Below are positions 55,516 to 64,000 of a stretch of DNA of 64,000 bases, piece after piece. Below the pieces are notes generated by a model, which saw only the letters and a program-made list of their open reading frames with translations, was not told where the DNA came from and made no database searches. Numbering within the stretch: position 1 is the stretch's first letter; each line of letters begins with the position of its first letter. The position numbers were made by a program, and so were the translations under genes. Origin of the DNA: Roseibium hamelinense (GTDB taxonomy: Bacteria; Pseudomonadota; Alphaproteobacteria; Rhizobiales; Stappiaceae); assembly GCF_007830545.1 (NCBI RefSeq), contig NZ_VLLF01000003.1, positions 310,001-374,000 on the forward strand, given 5' to 3'.

Positions 55516-56466
55516 ATGAGCGAGGCGTCCCGCATGTCGGTGCCTGAAGGTGCGTCCGAAAACGATGAAATGAGGACGGGCCTGCTTCTGGCCTTGGCCG
55601 CCTACGGCATGTGGGGCTTTCTGCCCGCCTATTACAAATTGACCGACACCATGGCGGCCGATCTCGTGGTGGCCCACCGGATTGTGTGGTCAGTGCTGTT
55701 TGTCGGGTTGTTTCTTCTGATTAAAAGCCGGGTTCACGAGATCACTGAGATCCTGCGCCAGCCGCGCATGGTCGCGCAGCTTGGTGTTTCAGCTTGTCTG
55801 ATCGGCGTGAACTGGCTGGTGTTTGTCTGGGCGATTGAAAACGCCCGTGTTCTGGAAGTGTCTCTCGGCTATTTCGTCAACCCGCTTGTGAGCATTCTGG
55901 TTGGTCTGGTGGTTTTGCGTGAGCAATTGCGCCCATTGCAGTGGCTGGCGGTGTCCATGGCCGCATTTGCCGTTGCGCTGCAAGCCGTTTGGGCCGGAGG
56001 GCTGCCTTGGGTATCCTTGTTCTTGGCGTTTTCCTTTGCCGGATACGCCTTTGTCCGGAAGGTAACGCCGGTGCGCGCAACGCCCGGTTTGTTTGTCGAA
56101 GCTTCGTTGTTGTTGCCGCTCGCGTTCGGCTATCTAACCCTCAGTCTCGCATGGGGTAAGAACGCTTTGGCGCTTGATGATCCGGCGCTGTTGCTGGCTT
56201 TGATGGGAACCGGTGTCGTTACCGCGTTTCCGCTTATCTGTTTTTCCGCTGCGGCCCGGCGCCTCCCGATGGTGATGATTGGCCTGATGCAGTATCTGGC
56301 ACCTTCGCTGCATTTCATCATGGCTGTGTTCATCTGGGGGGAGCCGCTGAAACCGGCAACGCTTGGCACCTTCATGATCATCTGGGGCGCGCTCGTGGTG
56401 TTCAGTTTTGACAGCTGGCGCCGCTATAAGGCGCATACCGCTGCACAGGCCGCCGCAACCCCCTGA
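55516..56466 (+). CDS. rarD: RarD-type EamA-family permease
   Basis: 316 residues with ten hydrophobic helices in two EamA halves. Family-specific features are AYGMWGFLPAYYKLTDTMAA near the start and GLMQYLAPSLHFIMAVFIWG late in the protein. RarD proteins were named for chloramphenicol-sensitivity phenotypes, but the transported compound is unknown. It begins 26 bases after cimA, so it may be read with it. Confidence 0.92.
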   Translation: MSEASRMSVPEGASENDEMRTGLLLALAAYGMWGFLPAYYKLTDTMAADLVVAHRIVWSVLFVGLFLLIKSRVHEITEILRQPRMVAQLGVSACLIGVNWLVFVWAIENARVLEVSLGYFVNPLVSILVGLVVLREQLRPLQWLAVSMAAFAVALQAVWAGGLPWVSLFLAFSFAGYAFVRKVTPVRATPGLFVEASLLLPLAFGYLTLSLAWGKNALALDDPALLLALMGTGVVTAFPLICFSAAARRLPMVMIGLMQYLAPSLHFIMAVFIWGEPLKPATLGTFMIIWGALVVFSFDSWRRYKAHTAAQAAATP

Positions 56467-56494
56467 GGTTCGATGGTCCGGGAAGGGCGCGGGA

Positions 56495-57742
56495 CTAACC
56501 GGCAACCATACGGTTGCGGCCCTCCGATTTTGCTTTGTACAGCCGCGTATCGGCGATCTTGAGCGCGCTCTCCAGGTCCGCGTTGACCAGCGGTGCTGCG
56601 CCCATGCTGACGGTGAAATGGATTTTGGTGTCATCCACCAGCAATCCCTGGCGGGCGAGGCCGATGAGGAACGATTGCGCCCGTGCCATGACTTGCGCTT
56701 CCGTTTGCGCTGCCAGCGTCATGCAGAATTCATCGCCGCCCAGCCGCACGGCATACTCGCCCGGGCCTGTTACCTTCGAAATTTCATCAGCAACGGTCTT
56801 TAGGGCCCGGTCGCCGGCCAAATGGCCATGGGTGTCATTGATCGCCTTGAAATTGTCGAGATCGATCAGCGTGATCCAGAACGCATCTCCATCGGCGATT
56901 TGCTGGCGCATTGAGCGCAAACCTTCACTGAACAGAAACCGGCGATTGTAGAGGCCTGTCAGTGGATCGCGGAGCGCACGTTCGTTCAAATCTGAAAAAC
57001 GGTCGATGACATATAGGTTCTGCGATACGCGCAAGAGCAGCTCTTCGGGTGAGCAGGTCTTTTGAACAAAATCATTCGCGCCGTATTTCAAGAACGCGAT
57101 CCGGTTTTCGTCGTCCTCGTAACCGGACATGCCGATCACGGCCAGTTTGTCGCGGCTGTGCCGGCGCCGGACTGCTTTCAAAAAAGAGAATCCATCTTCG
57201 CCCGGCATGAAGTAATCGACCAGAACGAGCCTGATATCCTTGAACCGTTCGATCAGGGACAACCCGTCTGCCGCCGACTCCGCCTCGTAAACCCGGTAGC
57301 GGTGCCTGTCCAGGATGTCCGACAGCCGGGTCCGTTCTATGGTGGAATCGTCGATCACAAGGATGCCGATTTCCGGATTGCGCCACAGTTGATGGACGAG
57401 CTCGCCAATGTAGTCGAGGCTGGAGGGGCTGTCCTTGATCACATAATCTATAATGCCTTTCTGGCGCATTTCATTGCGCATGGCAGGCTCATAGCGGCTG
57501 GTGAACACAACGGTTGGGATGGCAAACAAGCCGGTCAGATCAACGATCTCGCCGTCCGGAGCGTCAGGCAGTGTCAGATCCACAAGCGCAAGGGAGGGCA
57601 GAATATCGCCGCTCTCCAAGAGCTCCTTGGCTTGCCTGTAGGTACGCGCCACGGTCACGTCGTAGTCGCCGACATCGGCAAGTTTACGTAAGGCGGCTTT
57701 TTCGAAAAAAGCAGCGTCTTCGACTAGAAGGATGCTGTGCAT
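56495..57742 (-). CDS. two-receiver diguanylate cyclase (REC-REC-GGDEF, PleD-like)
   Basis: 415 residues. The first receiver has phosphoacceptor Asp in LALVDLTLPDAPDG; the second has IDDSTIERTRL and Asp in LVLVDYFMPGEDGFSFL. The cyclase domain follows with RDPLTGLYNRRFLF and an intact LGGDEFCMT; the RxxD-type inhibitory site is not evident. It should make cyclic di-GMP in response to a phosphorelay. The start is unsure: ATG 57742 has little ribosome site, and a TTG lies 12 codons upstream. The gene is transcribed convergently to rarD. No kinase is adjacent. Confidence 0.9.
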   Translation of the reverse strand: MHSILLVEDAAFFEKAALRKLADVGDYDVTVARTYRQAKELLESGDILPSLALVDLTLPDAPDGEIVDLTGLFAIPTVVFTSRYEPAMRNEMRQKGIIDYVIKDSPSSLDYIGELVHQLWRNPEIGILVIDDSTIERTRLSDILDRHRYRVYEAESAADGLSLIERFKDIRLVLVDYFMPGEDGFSFLKAVRRRHSRDKLAVIGMSGYEDDENRIAFLKYGANDFVQKTCSPEELLLRVSQNLYVIDRFSDLNERALRDPLTGLYNRRFLFSEGLRSMRQQIADGDAFWITLIDLDNFKAINDTHGHLAGDRALKTVADEISKVTGPGEYAVRLGGDEFCMTLAAQTEAQVMARAQSFLIGLARQGLLVDDTKIHFTVSMGAAPLVNADLESALKIADTRLYKAKSEGRNRMVAG

Positions 57743-57909
57743 TGGCCAAAGCAGCTCTGAAAAATGTTGTTGCTTCAACCGTATCCAAGAGGTGCGAATG
57801 AAGTGTTAGCTTCATTCAAGAAAATGAACTTTGCGTCAGTTTCTGTGTTGATCGCCCTGGCATGCGAAAAAGCCCGCGCGAACACCGCAGCCCAATGACC
57901 TGCCGCTTT

Positions 57910-58533
57910 TCACAGCTTGTCCACCGGAGCAAATGCGCCGCTTTCTTGGGGCCCGTAGTCTCCCTCGGAGAGCGCTTTACGCAGCATCGGAATGGTGTCT
58001 TCCACCCGTTTTGCCACCAGGTAAGGGACTTCCGTTTCCGGCCGGATGAAACCTTGGGCGCGCATATGCTCAATGAGCTCCAGAAGCGGCGACCAGAAAC
58101 CGTTGATGTTGGCAAGCACGATCGGTTTCTTGTGCTGGCCCAGCTGTGCCCAGGTCATCATTTCCACCGCTTCTTCAAGCGTGCCGATGCCGCCGGGCAG
58201 GGCGATGAATGCATCGGACCTTTCAAACATCATTTGCTTGCGTTTGTGCATGTCCGACGTGACGATCAGGTCCTCGAGTGAGGACAGCATGACTTCGCGT
58301 TTTTCCAGAAAATGCGGTATGATTCCGGTCACTTGGCCGCCAACTTCGAGCGCGGCCTTGGCAACTGTGCCCATCAAGCCGACGGATCCACCGCCATAAA
58401 CCAGCCGGAGGCCATTGCCTGCGATCAGCTGGCCCAGATAAGTTGCGGTCGCTTCATAGACAGGGTCTGTCCCGAAGCTGGAGCCGCAATAAACGCAAAT
58501 ACTGTTCAAAGAGACGGAATCTGATGTGTTCAT
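57910..58533 (-). CDS. LOG-family (cytokinin riboside 5'-monophosphate phosphoribohydrolase-like) protein
   Basis: 207 residues of the TIGR00730 Rossmann family. The signature PGGIGTLEEAVEMMTWAQLG is intact, with MHKRKQMMFERSDAFIALPG preceding it and VYGGGSVGLMG at the nucleotide-binding loop. Known enzymes cleave ribose phosphate from adenine-type nucleotides; many bacterial members act on AMP or other nucleotides. It lies on the same strand just upstream of the two-receiver cyclase gene, without obvious functional link. Confidence 0.92.
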   Translation of the reverse strand: MNTSDSVSLNSICVYCGSSFGTDPVYEATATYLGQLIAGNGLRLVYGGGSVGLMGTVAKAALEVGGQVTGIIPHFLEKREVMLSSLEDLIVTSDMHKRKQMMFERSDAFIALPGGIGTLEEAVEMMTWAQLGQHKKPIVLANINGFWSPLLELIEHMRAQGFIRPETEVPYLVAKRVEDTIPMLRKALSEGDYGPQESGAFAPVDKL

Positions 58534-58748
58534 AGCGCATGTGTTGCATCGGCAAGGGGTTAGGTCAAGCAGAGCGATCGCGCGATGAAAGGGCGCGGCC
58601 GCATTTCTTGCCGGACTGTAAAAACCGGTCTATTCATGGGTATGAAAACAAAGCGTTTTGGCGACCCGGAGAGCCAATAAAACGGGCCCGAAACCTTGGC
58701 AGGGCCGCATCACCTGCGACAAGCGCTGCGATGCGGATGGGATGGAAG

Positions 58749-60617
58749 ATGAATAGACAAGTACTCGCATGGACGCTTGGTGCCGGATTTGTGGTCGCGA
58801 TCGCCGCTTTGATCACAGCCGGCGTATTCGAGCGCGGTGACGGATCTGCGCTGCGCGAGCAGCAGGCTGCCGCACCGTCCGGGCAGACGCAGGAGGCCGG
58901 CGGATCTCAGGCGGCTCCCGAGGCTTCGGGAAACGAAACAGCAGGATCTGCGCAGGAGCAGACGACGGAAACCGCTGAGCTGCCGGCCACGAAGGAGGAT
59001 CCGGCAGATGAGGCGTCTGATGCGCTGAAATTTGATGTGGTCGGCGTTGAGCCGACCGGCGAAACCGTTGTCGCCGGTCAGTCGGATGCCGGGGCTATAG
59101 TTGCGTTGACCGCAAATGGTGAGGTGGTCGGCAAAACCATTGCCAATGCGCGCGGTGAGTGGACCATTGTCCTCGAACAGCCGCTCCAGCCCGGCGACTA
59201 CGATGTTGGCCTTGCCGCCCAGGAGGAAGACGGTTCGGTCAAAGCGGAAAGCAAGCAACGGGTTGCGGTGTCGATCCCGGAAGGCGGTAAAGACCAGCCG
59301 CTCGTTGTTCTGAATACACCCGATGCGCCCTCCAGCATTTTGCAGATGCCTGCCTCCAGCCAGGCGGCAGACGCGGGAACGGCCACGCCGGCAGATAGAG
59401 ACACGGCAGAAACACAGACTGCCGAAGCCCCGGCTGATGCTGGCGTTGCGCCCGAGGTTTCAGGAACCGCTCCAGCGTCAGAAGACCAAACAGTTGTTGC
59501 AGAGGCGGTGCCAACCGCCCCCACACCGGACACCGGCACGGCAGCACAGGGCGGGGCTGAACAAACCCAGACGGCCCGGGTGTCTGAAACAGACCGGGCT
59601 GGCGCAGGGACCGGTGCCGGACAAGACGACGCCGGGTTTGCCGCTGCGCAAGACACCAACACGCCAAACGCCAATATGTCTGACGCCAATGTGCAAGAGG
59701 CCGGCGGCGAAAACTCGGCAGCCGTTGAAGCTGCCTCTGCGCCGCAGGAACAGGAAGATCAGCAGGCCGCAGCAATCCGGCAAACCGAAGCGGCCGCACC
59801 AGCCGAGGATCAGACAGCGCAGGCAGCTGAAACTGCCGCTCAAGCCCCGGCGCCTGGCGCGCAGGAAACCACCGTTTCAGCCGCAGGCACGGGCACGGAT
59901 GCATCGGCGACACAGGGCGCACAACAAGCATCGAGCACCGAAGCGGAACCTGCCGTATCTGAAACACAGTCTGCGGCGCTTGCTCCGCAGTCGGTTCCGG
60001 ATCAAACCCTTTCTCAAGACGTTGCGCGGGACGCTGCACAGGTGGCGGAACCTGCACAGGATGCGGTGGCTCCAAAGGACACACCATCAGTCAGTGTCGA
60101 AGCGGTCGAAACCGAAAAAGGCAAGGTTTTTGTCGCAGGAACCGGCGAACCTGGCGCATCGGTCAATGTTTATGTCGGCGACGAGTTCGCTGGACAGGCG
60201 GAGGTCACCGACGGTGGCCGCTGGCTGGTCGAGGGGGAAAAGGACCTTGAGGCCGGCGATGTCGAGGTGCGCGCGGATCTGGTTGAGACCGGAACGGATG
60301 AGGTTGAAGCACGCGCTGCGGTGACCTTCGAGAAGGAAGACGAGCAGCAGATTGTCCTGACCAAGGTGGCTGCTTCCGGAGATCATGCGACGGGCGGTGG
60401 CCATACCGGTTCTGTCAACAAACCGCTCCCGGTTGTCATCATCCGTAAAGGCGACAATCTGTGGCGGATTTCCCGCCGCCTTTACGGTGAGGGCATCCGG
60501 TATACGACCATCTATCAAGCGAACCAGAACCAGATCCGCGATCCGGACTTGATTTATCCCGGACAGATTTTCCTGACGCCCGAAGGCGATCGGAACTGGG
60601 ACGGCGCTGCCAACTGA
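58749..60617 (+). CDS. membrane-anchored Ig-like/LysM envelope protein with long Ala/Gln/Thr-rich linker
   Basis: 622 residues. An N-terminal membrane helix (VLAWTLGAGFVVAIAALITA) is followed by acidic Ala/Thr/Gln/Pro-rich sequence, a first Ig-like domain (~100-185, GVEPTGETVVAGQSDAGAIV), a low-complexity linker (~195-450), a second Ig-like domain (~455-545, EKGKVFVAGTGEPGASVNVY) and a C-terminal LysM domain (VIIRKGDNLWRISRRLYGEG). Such proteins bind peptidoglycan on the periplasmic side. The start at 58749 puts the helix at the N-terminus; longer frames upstream look non-coding. A strong terminator follows. Confidence 0.92.
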   Translation: MNRQVLAWTLGAGFVVAIAALITAGVFERGDGSALREQQAAAPSGQTQEAGGSQAAPEASGNETAGSAQEQTTETAELPATKEDPADEASDALKFDVVGVEPTGETVVAGQSDAGAIVALTANGEVVGKTIANARGEWTIVLEQPLQPGDYDVGLAAQEEDGSVKAESKQRVAVSIPEGGKDQPLVVLNTPDAPSSILQMPASSQAADAGTATPADRDTAETQTAEAPADAGVAPEVSGTAPASEDQTVVAEAVPTAPTPDTGTAAQGGAEQTQTARVSETDRAGAGTGAGQDDAGFAAAQDTNTPNANMSDANVQEAGGENSAAVEAASAPQEQEDQQAAAIRQTEAAAPAEDQTAQAAETAAQAPAPGAQETTVSAAGTGTDASATQGAQQASSTEAEPAVSETQSAALAPQSVPDQTLSQDVARDAAQVAEPAQDAVAPKDTPSVSVEAVETEKGKVFVAGTGEPGASVNVYVGDEFAGQAEVTDGGRWLVEGEKDLEAGDVEVRADLVETGTDEVEARAAVTFEKEDEQQIVLTKVAASGDHATGGGHTGSVNKPLPVVIIRKGDNLWRISRRLYGEGIRYTTIYQANQNQIRDPDLIYPGQIFLTPEGDRNWDGAAN

Positions 60618-60648
60618 CGACGTCGCGTGAATCCAAACACACTTTCAC

Positions 60649-60675
60649 AAGGCGGGCGAAGGTCCGCCTTTTTTC
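60649..60675 (+). terminator. intrinsic terminator after the LysM-protein gene
   Basis: AAGGCGG (60649-60655) and CCGCCTT (60664-60670) form a 7-bp stem with an 8-base loop, followed by TTTTT. Confidence 0.88.
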
Positions 60676-60746
60676 GGCATCAGCCTTGCCTTGGGTGGAT
60701 TTCATCGCATATTTACGATGAAATTGACTTTTGATGCAGAGCCTTC

Positions 60747-61139
60747 ATGACCACCGGCGCCGATGTCACGCAGACGCAACCCCTACAGACCGCTGATGAC
60801 CCTGAAGCGGACATGCTTGCCCAAATCTTCCGGGCGCTCGGCCATCCAGTACGGCTGAAAATTCTGGAAACTTTGGCCAAAGACAACGGCGCTTGCTGCG
60901 GTCAGATCGTCAATTGCCTGCCGCTGGCCCAATCGACCGTGTCTCAGCACCTGCAGGTCCTGAAAGACGCCGGTCTTCTCACCTGTGAAGTGAAGGGCCG
61001 CAGTTGCCATTATGCCCTGAACACGGAAGCCCTGGCACGTGCTGCCGGGTTCTCGGCCGAATTTTTTGATCGCCTGACTGGCATGGGCTGTACGCCCTTC
61101 GGCGGATCACAAACCGCATGCGCTATTGATCCTGCTTGA
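60747..61139 (+). CDS. ArsR-family transcriptional regulator of the Atm1-type exporter operon
   Basis: 130 residues. The helix-turn-helix is LPLAQSTVSQHLQVLKDAGL, and cysteines cluster in NGACCGQIVNC, just before the recognition helix, and in the tail (MGCTPFGGSQTACAID). These are plausible thiol ligands for a soft metal or arsenic compound. It is followed after 31 bases by the Atm1-like exporter gene on the same strand and probably controls it. Whether the effector is metal, arsenic or a glutathione adduct is unknown. Confidence 0.9.
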   Translation: MTTGADVTQTQPLQTADDPEADMLAQIFRALGHPVRLKILETLAKDNGACCGQIVNCLPLAQSTVSQHLQVLKDAGLLTCEVKGRSCHYALNTEALARAAGFSAEFFDRLTGMGCTPFGGSQTACAIDPA

Positions 61140-61170
61140 CCGTCCTGCGAACACCCGCAAGGAGCTTCGA

Positions 61171-63153
61171 TTGACTGACAATACATATCCGTCCGGCGGC
61201 TCCCAATCCGCGGACGACACTTCTGAAGTTTCCGAACCCAAGCCAACAGCGTCCGGAAAATCCCCCAAATCCAAACAGACTGTTGTCAGCGCGGATGAAG
61301 GCTCGACGCTCAGCACGCTGATCAACTTGTGGCCCTACATCTGGCCCATAGGCCGGCCGGACCTGAAAAAACGCGTCCTTCTGGCGGTCGTCGCCCTTGT
61401 CATTGCGAAATTCATCACCGTTCTGTCGCCCTATTTTTTCGCTTGGGCATCGGATGCACTGACCGGCGAGACGGAGGGCCTTCCGGCTTTTCTCGTCGCT
61501 CCGATCATGCTGGTTCTTGCCTATAATGCGGCGAGGGTTATGGCGGTCGGCTTCAATCAGCTGCGCGATGCCCTGTTCGCCCGGGTGGGGCAGCATGCGG
61601 TGCGCCAGCTCGCACATATTACGTTCCGGCACCTGCACCGGCTCTCGCTGAGATTTCACCTTGCGCGCCGCACCGGCGGCCTGAGCCGGGTGATCGAGCG
61701 CGGGGTGAAAGGCATTGAATCGATTGTCCGTTTCACAATACTGAACGGCATCCCGACCATCCTGGAATTTGCCATCATGGCAGTGGTGATCACGTTCCAG
61801 TTCGGTGTCAGTTATCTGGGCATCGTTTCGTTCATGATCGTGGCCTATGTGTGGTTCACGATCAAAGCCTCAAACTGGCGGATCGGTATCCGCCGCGAGA
61901 TGAACGAGAGCGACACCGATGCCAATTCGAAGGCGATCGATAGCCTGTTGAATTTCGAAACGGTCAAGTATTTCGGCAATGAGAACATGGAGTCCGACCG
62001 GTTCGATGTGTCGATGGCCAAGTATGAACGGGCGGCGACCCGAACCTGGACGTCCCTGGCCTGGCTGAACCTGGGGCAGTCGGTCATTCTCGGTCTGGGC
62101 ATGGCCGCCTGTATGGTGCTTTCGGCCCGTGCGGTGATGGCAGGCGAGCAGACAATCGGTGATTTTGTTCTGATCAACGCCCTCCTGATGCAGATTTCCA
62201 TTCCGCTGAACTTTATTGGATTCCTCTACCGGGAAGTGCGGCAGGGGCTGGCCGATATTGAATCCATGTTTGATCTTTTGGGGGTGCCTGCCGAAATTCA
62301 GGACAAGCCCGATGCCAAACCGCTCAAGGCAGTTGATGGAAACATCCGGTTTGAGAACGTGAAGTTCCACTATGACCCCGAACGGCCGATCCTGAAGGGT
62401 GTTGATTTCGAGGTGCCAGCCGGCAAGTCGGTGGCAATTGTCGGCCCGTCCGGCGCCGGAAAGTCGACGATCTCGCGCTTGCTGTTCCGTTTCTATGATG
62501 TAACCGGGGGGGCTGTGCGCATAGACGGCCAGGATGTGCGCGATGTCACCCAGGACAGCGTGCGGCACGCCATCGGCATGGTGCCGCAGGACACGGTGCT
62601 GTTTAACGATACGATCGAATACAATATCCGGTATGGCCGTCCCGATGCCTCAGCGGAAGAGGTGCGTGAAGCCGCGCAAATGGCTCAGATCCACGATTTC
62701 ATCGAGCGGCTGCCGCAAGGCTACAAGACCGAAGTCGGTGAACGCGGTCTGAAGCTGTCGGGCGGAGAGAAACAGCGCGTTGCGATTGCCCGTACCATTT
62801 TGAAAGCGCCGCCAATTCTCATTTTGGACGAGGCAACGTCGGCACTCGATACTCACACCGAGCAGGAGATCCAGGCCGCGCTGGACCAGGTGTCGAAAAA
62901 CCGCACGACCCTGGTCATCGCTCACCGGCTGTCGACCGTCGTCAACGCCAATCAGATTATCGTCCTGGAAGCGGGCGAGATTGCTGAGCGTGGCACGCAC
63001 TCCGAGCTTTTGGAGGCAGACGGCCTTTATGCGTCCATGTGGGCCCGCCAGCGTGAAGCCGATGAAGCTGAAGAGCGTCTGCGGGCTGCGGTGGAACACG
63101 ATGACAAAGGCTTTGTTGTGCGGGGCGCACGGGCGGACGAAGGCTACTCATGA
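61171..63153 (+). CDS. Atm1-type ABC exporter (glutathione/heavy-metal or Fe-S-related)
   Basis: 660 residues, half-transporter with six membrane helices and one ATPase domain. Walker A is GPSGAGKST, the ABC signature is LKLSGGEKQRVAIART, Walker B is ILILDEATSALD, and the H-loop is VIAHRLSTV. The membrane part has the Atm1 features NFETVKYFGNE and RHLHRLSLRFHLARRTGGLS. Bacterial Atm1 proteins export glutathione derivatives and confer metal resistance. The start is TTG 61171, 7 bases after AGGAG; no ATG precedes the first helix. Linked to an ArsR-type regulator gene upstream. Confidence 0.94.
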   Translation: MTDNTYPSGGSQSADDTSEVSEPKPTASGKSPKSKQTVVSADEGSTLSTLINLWPYIWPIGRPDLKKRVLLAVVALVIAKFITVLSPYFFAWASDALTGETEGLPAFLVAPIMLVLAYNAARVMAVGFNQLRDALFARVGQHAVRQLAHITFRHLHRLSLRFHLARRTGGLSRVIERGVKGIESIVRFTILNGIPTILEFAIMAVVITFQFGVSYLGIVSFMIVAYVWFTIKASNWRIGIRREMNESDTDANSKAIDSLLNFETVKYFGNENMESDRFDVSMAKYERAATRTWTSLAWLNLGQSVILGLGMAACMVLSARAVMAGEQTIGDFVLINALLMQISIPLNFIGFLYREVRQGLADIESMFDLLGVPAEIQDKPDAKPLKAVDGNIRFENVKFHYDPERPILKGVDFEVPAGKSVAIVGPSGAGKSTISRLLFRFYDVTGGAVRIDGQDVRDVTQDSVRHAIGMVPQDTVLFNDTIEYNIRYGRPDASAEEVREAAQMAQIHDFIERLPQGYKTEVGERGLKLSGGEKQRVAIARTILKAPPILILDEATSALDTHTEQEIQAALDQVSKNRTTLVIAHRLSTVVNANQIIVLEAGEIAERGTHSELLEADGLYASMWARQREADEAEERLRAAVEHDDKGFVVRGARADEGYS

Positions 63154-63206
63154 AAAAGCGCCGGACTGGACGGTCCGGCACTTTCTTGAACCCGGGAAAC
63201 GCGGGA

Positions 63207-63395
63207 TTAGGCGGCTGCGCGGTGACCGGTTGCAACGCCGGGCGCGTTTGCTGCGGCGCCATGCTCGCCGGTGACTGTTTTGCCGTTCCGGGAAAACAGG
63301 GCACGGATGAGGCCGATGAAAGCTTCAGAGCGCAGGCTGCGGGCGCGGTTGTCATAAGCGGTCATCAGGTCCGGGGTCAGGATTGTGCGTGTCAT
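63207..63395 (-). CDS. DUF1127-like small protein
   Basis: 62 residues starting MTRTILTPDLMTAYDNRARS, with a basic helix (RSEAFIGLIRALFSRNGKTV) and a flexible Gly/Ala/His tail. DUF1127 (YjiS-like) proteins of this size are abundant in alphaproteobacteria; several bind RNA or affect phosphate and carbon metabolism. ATG 63395 has GGAG at 9 bases. It is divergent from the LysR gene that begins at 63493 and might be its target. Confidence 0.72.
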   Translation of the reverse strand: MTRTILTPDLMTAYDNRARSLRSEAFIGLIRALFSRNGKTVTGEHGAAANAPGVATGHRAAA

Positions 63396-63492
63396 TGGCT
63401 TGGTCTCCGTTTGCGCTGACAGGACTATGGCCAATTTCACGAAATCGAAGAATTGGGCTTGTTTCAAATATACCTTTCGATATTTTTTAAGA

Positions 63493-64000
63493 ATGAGACT
63501 GGACGATCTACGCTTCTTCACCAGGGTTGCCGCCTTGGGCAGTTTGTCGGCGGCGGGCAAGGAAATCGGTTTGTCGCCATCGGCCTCAAGCTCCCGGTTG
63601 ACAGCTCTGGAAAAAGCCGTCGGTGCGCAGTTGTTCGCGCGCACGACTCGCAGCACAGTGCTGACCGAGGCCGGACAGGTCCTTTTGGAAAGTGCCACAG
63701 CTGCGCTGGAGCGCATGGATGCCGGACTCTCTCTCTTGGAAGCGGGCACTGAGAAACCCCGCGGGCTCTTGAAGATATCGTGCAACATGTTTTTCGGCAG
63801 GGCTCATATTCTGCCCTACCTGCGCGAATTCATGGCGCTTTATCCGGATATCCGGTACGAACTCAGTTTTACTGACCGGATGGTGGACATTGTCGAGGAA
63901 GGCTACGACTTGGCCTTTCGGGCAGCGCCCTTGCCAGATTCTACACTCAAGGCGCGCAAACTCGGCGCCAATCAACGGGTCCTGTGTGCGTCGCCAGACT
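63493..64000 (+). CDS. LysR-family transcriptional regulator, 5' part
   Basis: At least 169 residues before the window ends. It starts MRLDDLRFFTRVAALGSLSA and continues with the helix-turn-helix (LSPSASSSRLTALEKAVGAQ, LFARTTRSTVLTEAG) and the first part of the effector-binding domain (LKISCNMFFGRAHILPYLRE, IVEEGYDLAFRAAPLPDSTL). The remaining ~130 residues are outside. Its promoter region is shared with the small protein on the minus strand, a usual layout for LysR regulators and their targets. Confidence 0.95.
   Translation, partial: MRLDDLRFFTRVAALGSLSAAGKEIGLSPSASSSRLTALEKAVGAQLFARTTRSTVLTEAGQVLLESATAALERMDAGLSLLEAGTEKPRGLLKISCNMFFGRAHILPYLREFMALYPDIRYELSFTDRMVDIVEEGYDLAFRAAPLPDSTLKARKLGANQRVLCASPD

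Noticed and set aside
59323..60324. 333-codon plus-strand frame inside the LysM protein gene
   Set aside because: Its composition (Arg, Pro, Gln) is what the Ala/Gln-rich linker gives in a shifted frame; the LysM reading frame has domains at both ends.
1..64000. Prophage, insertion sequence, CRISPR array, toxin-antitoxin pair or restriction system
   Set aside because: No transposase, integrase, phage structural gene, regularly spaced repeat, methylase/nuclease pair or typical defence gene was seen in any reading frame.

Overview
The window reads as ordinary chromosome of an alphaproteobacterium of the order Hyphomicrobiales (Rhizobiales). I think a marine Stappiaceae-type organism (Roseibium/Labrenzia-like) is likely, but that is inference from gene content and protein style, not a database match. 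Supporting signs are a class II DAHP synthase, a rhizobial-type threonine dehydrogenase lacking the structural-zinc cysteines, a DUF2865 protein, citramalate synthase next to cysS, an Atm1-type exporter, soluble chemoreceptor architecture and high third-position GC in housekeeping genes. There is no phage, IS element, CRISPR array, rRNA operon or replication origin. One tRNA gene (Val, CAC) is present.

Layout. 1-1.65 kb: threonine catabolism (kbl, cut by the window edge, and tdh). 1.7-4.8 kb: a small DUF2892 membrane protein with a strong palindrome in front of it, then an AT-rich stretch and a DUF4214/RTX-type secreted protein. 4.9-10 kb: an AlkX/YcaQ-like protein, a TSUP permease, and a PepSY protein - response regulator - histidine kinase - small membrane protein group that shares a repeated promoter motif. 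10.1-12.4 kb: a GlxA/AraC-type regulator divergent from ferredoxin-NADP reductase.

12.5-22.8 kb is the most unusual region. It is a sugar-acid or surface-glycan cluster with a CBS-NeuB-SAF-TIM-barrel fusion, a phytanoyl-CoA-dioxygenase-like protein, a TylF-like methyltransferase, a B12-type radical SAM protein, a second methyltransferase, a NeuA-like cytidylyltransferase and a TPR-glycosyltransferase resembling the flagellin glycosyltransferase FlmG. tRNA-Val lies next to it with its 3' end facing the cluster. Together these genes could make, tailor, CMP-activate and transfer an uncommon nonulosonic-acid-like sugar; the product is unknown.

23-33 kb: housekeeping and signalling genes (VOC protein, Gph-type phosphatase, a soluble chemoreceptor with a PilZ domain, rpiA, DUF2059 protein, gor, two CHASE4-like/GGDEF cyclases). 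32.7-43.8 kb: class V aminotransferase, gamma-glutamylcyclotransferase-like protein, VIT1-type transporter, an RTX lipase-like protein, class II DAHP synthase, single-domain response regulator, nadE, MFS permease and gltX. 43.8-51.6 kb: envelope and regulatory genes (DUF2865, MarR, a metallo-beta-lactamase-fold protein with half of its metal site missing, CreA, SH3 protein, a SqrR/BigR-like ArsR repressor, L,D-transpeptidase). 51.9-64 kb: cysS (compositionally mosaic), GFA-family protein, cimA, rarD, a two-receiver GGDEF protein, LOG-family protein, a LysM envelope protein, ArsR-Atm1 operon, a DUF1127-like small protein and a LysR regulator cut by the window end.

Several themes recur: cyclic-di-GMP signalling (three GGDEF proteins plus a PilZ chemoreceptor), glutathione and reactive sulfur chemistry (gor, GFA, gamma-glutamylcyclotransferase, SqrR-like repressor with a matching operator at the DUF2892 gene, Atm1), and type I secreted RTX proteins whose secretion machinery is not in the window.
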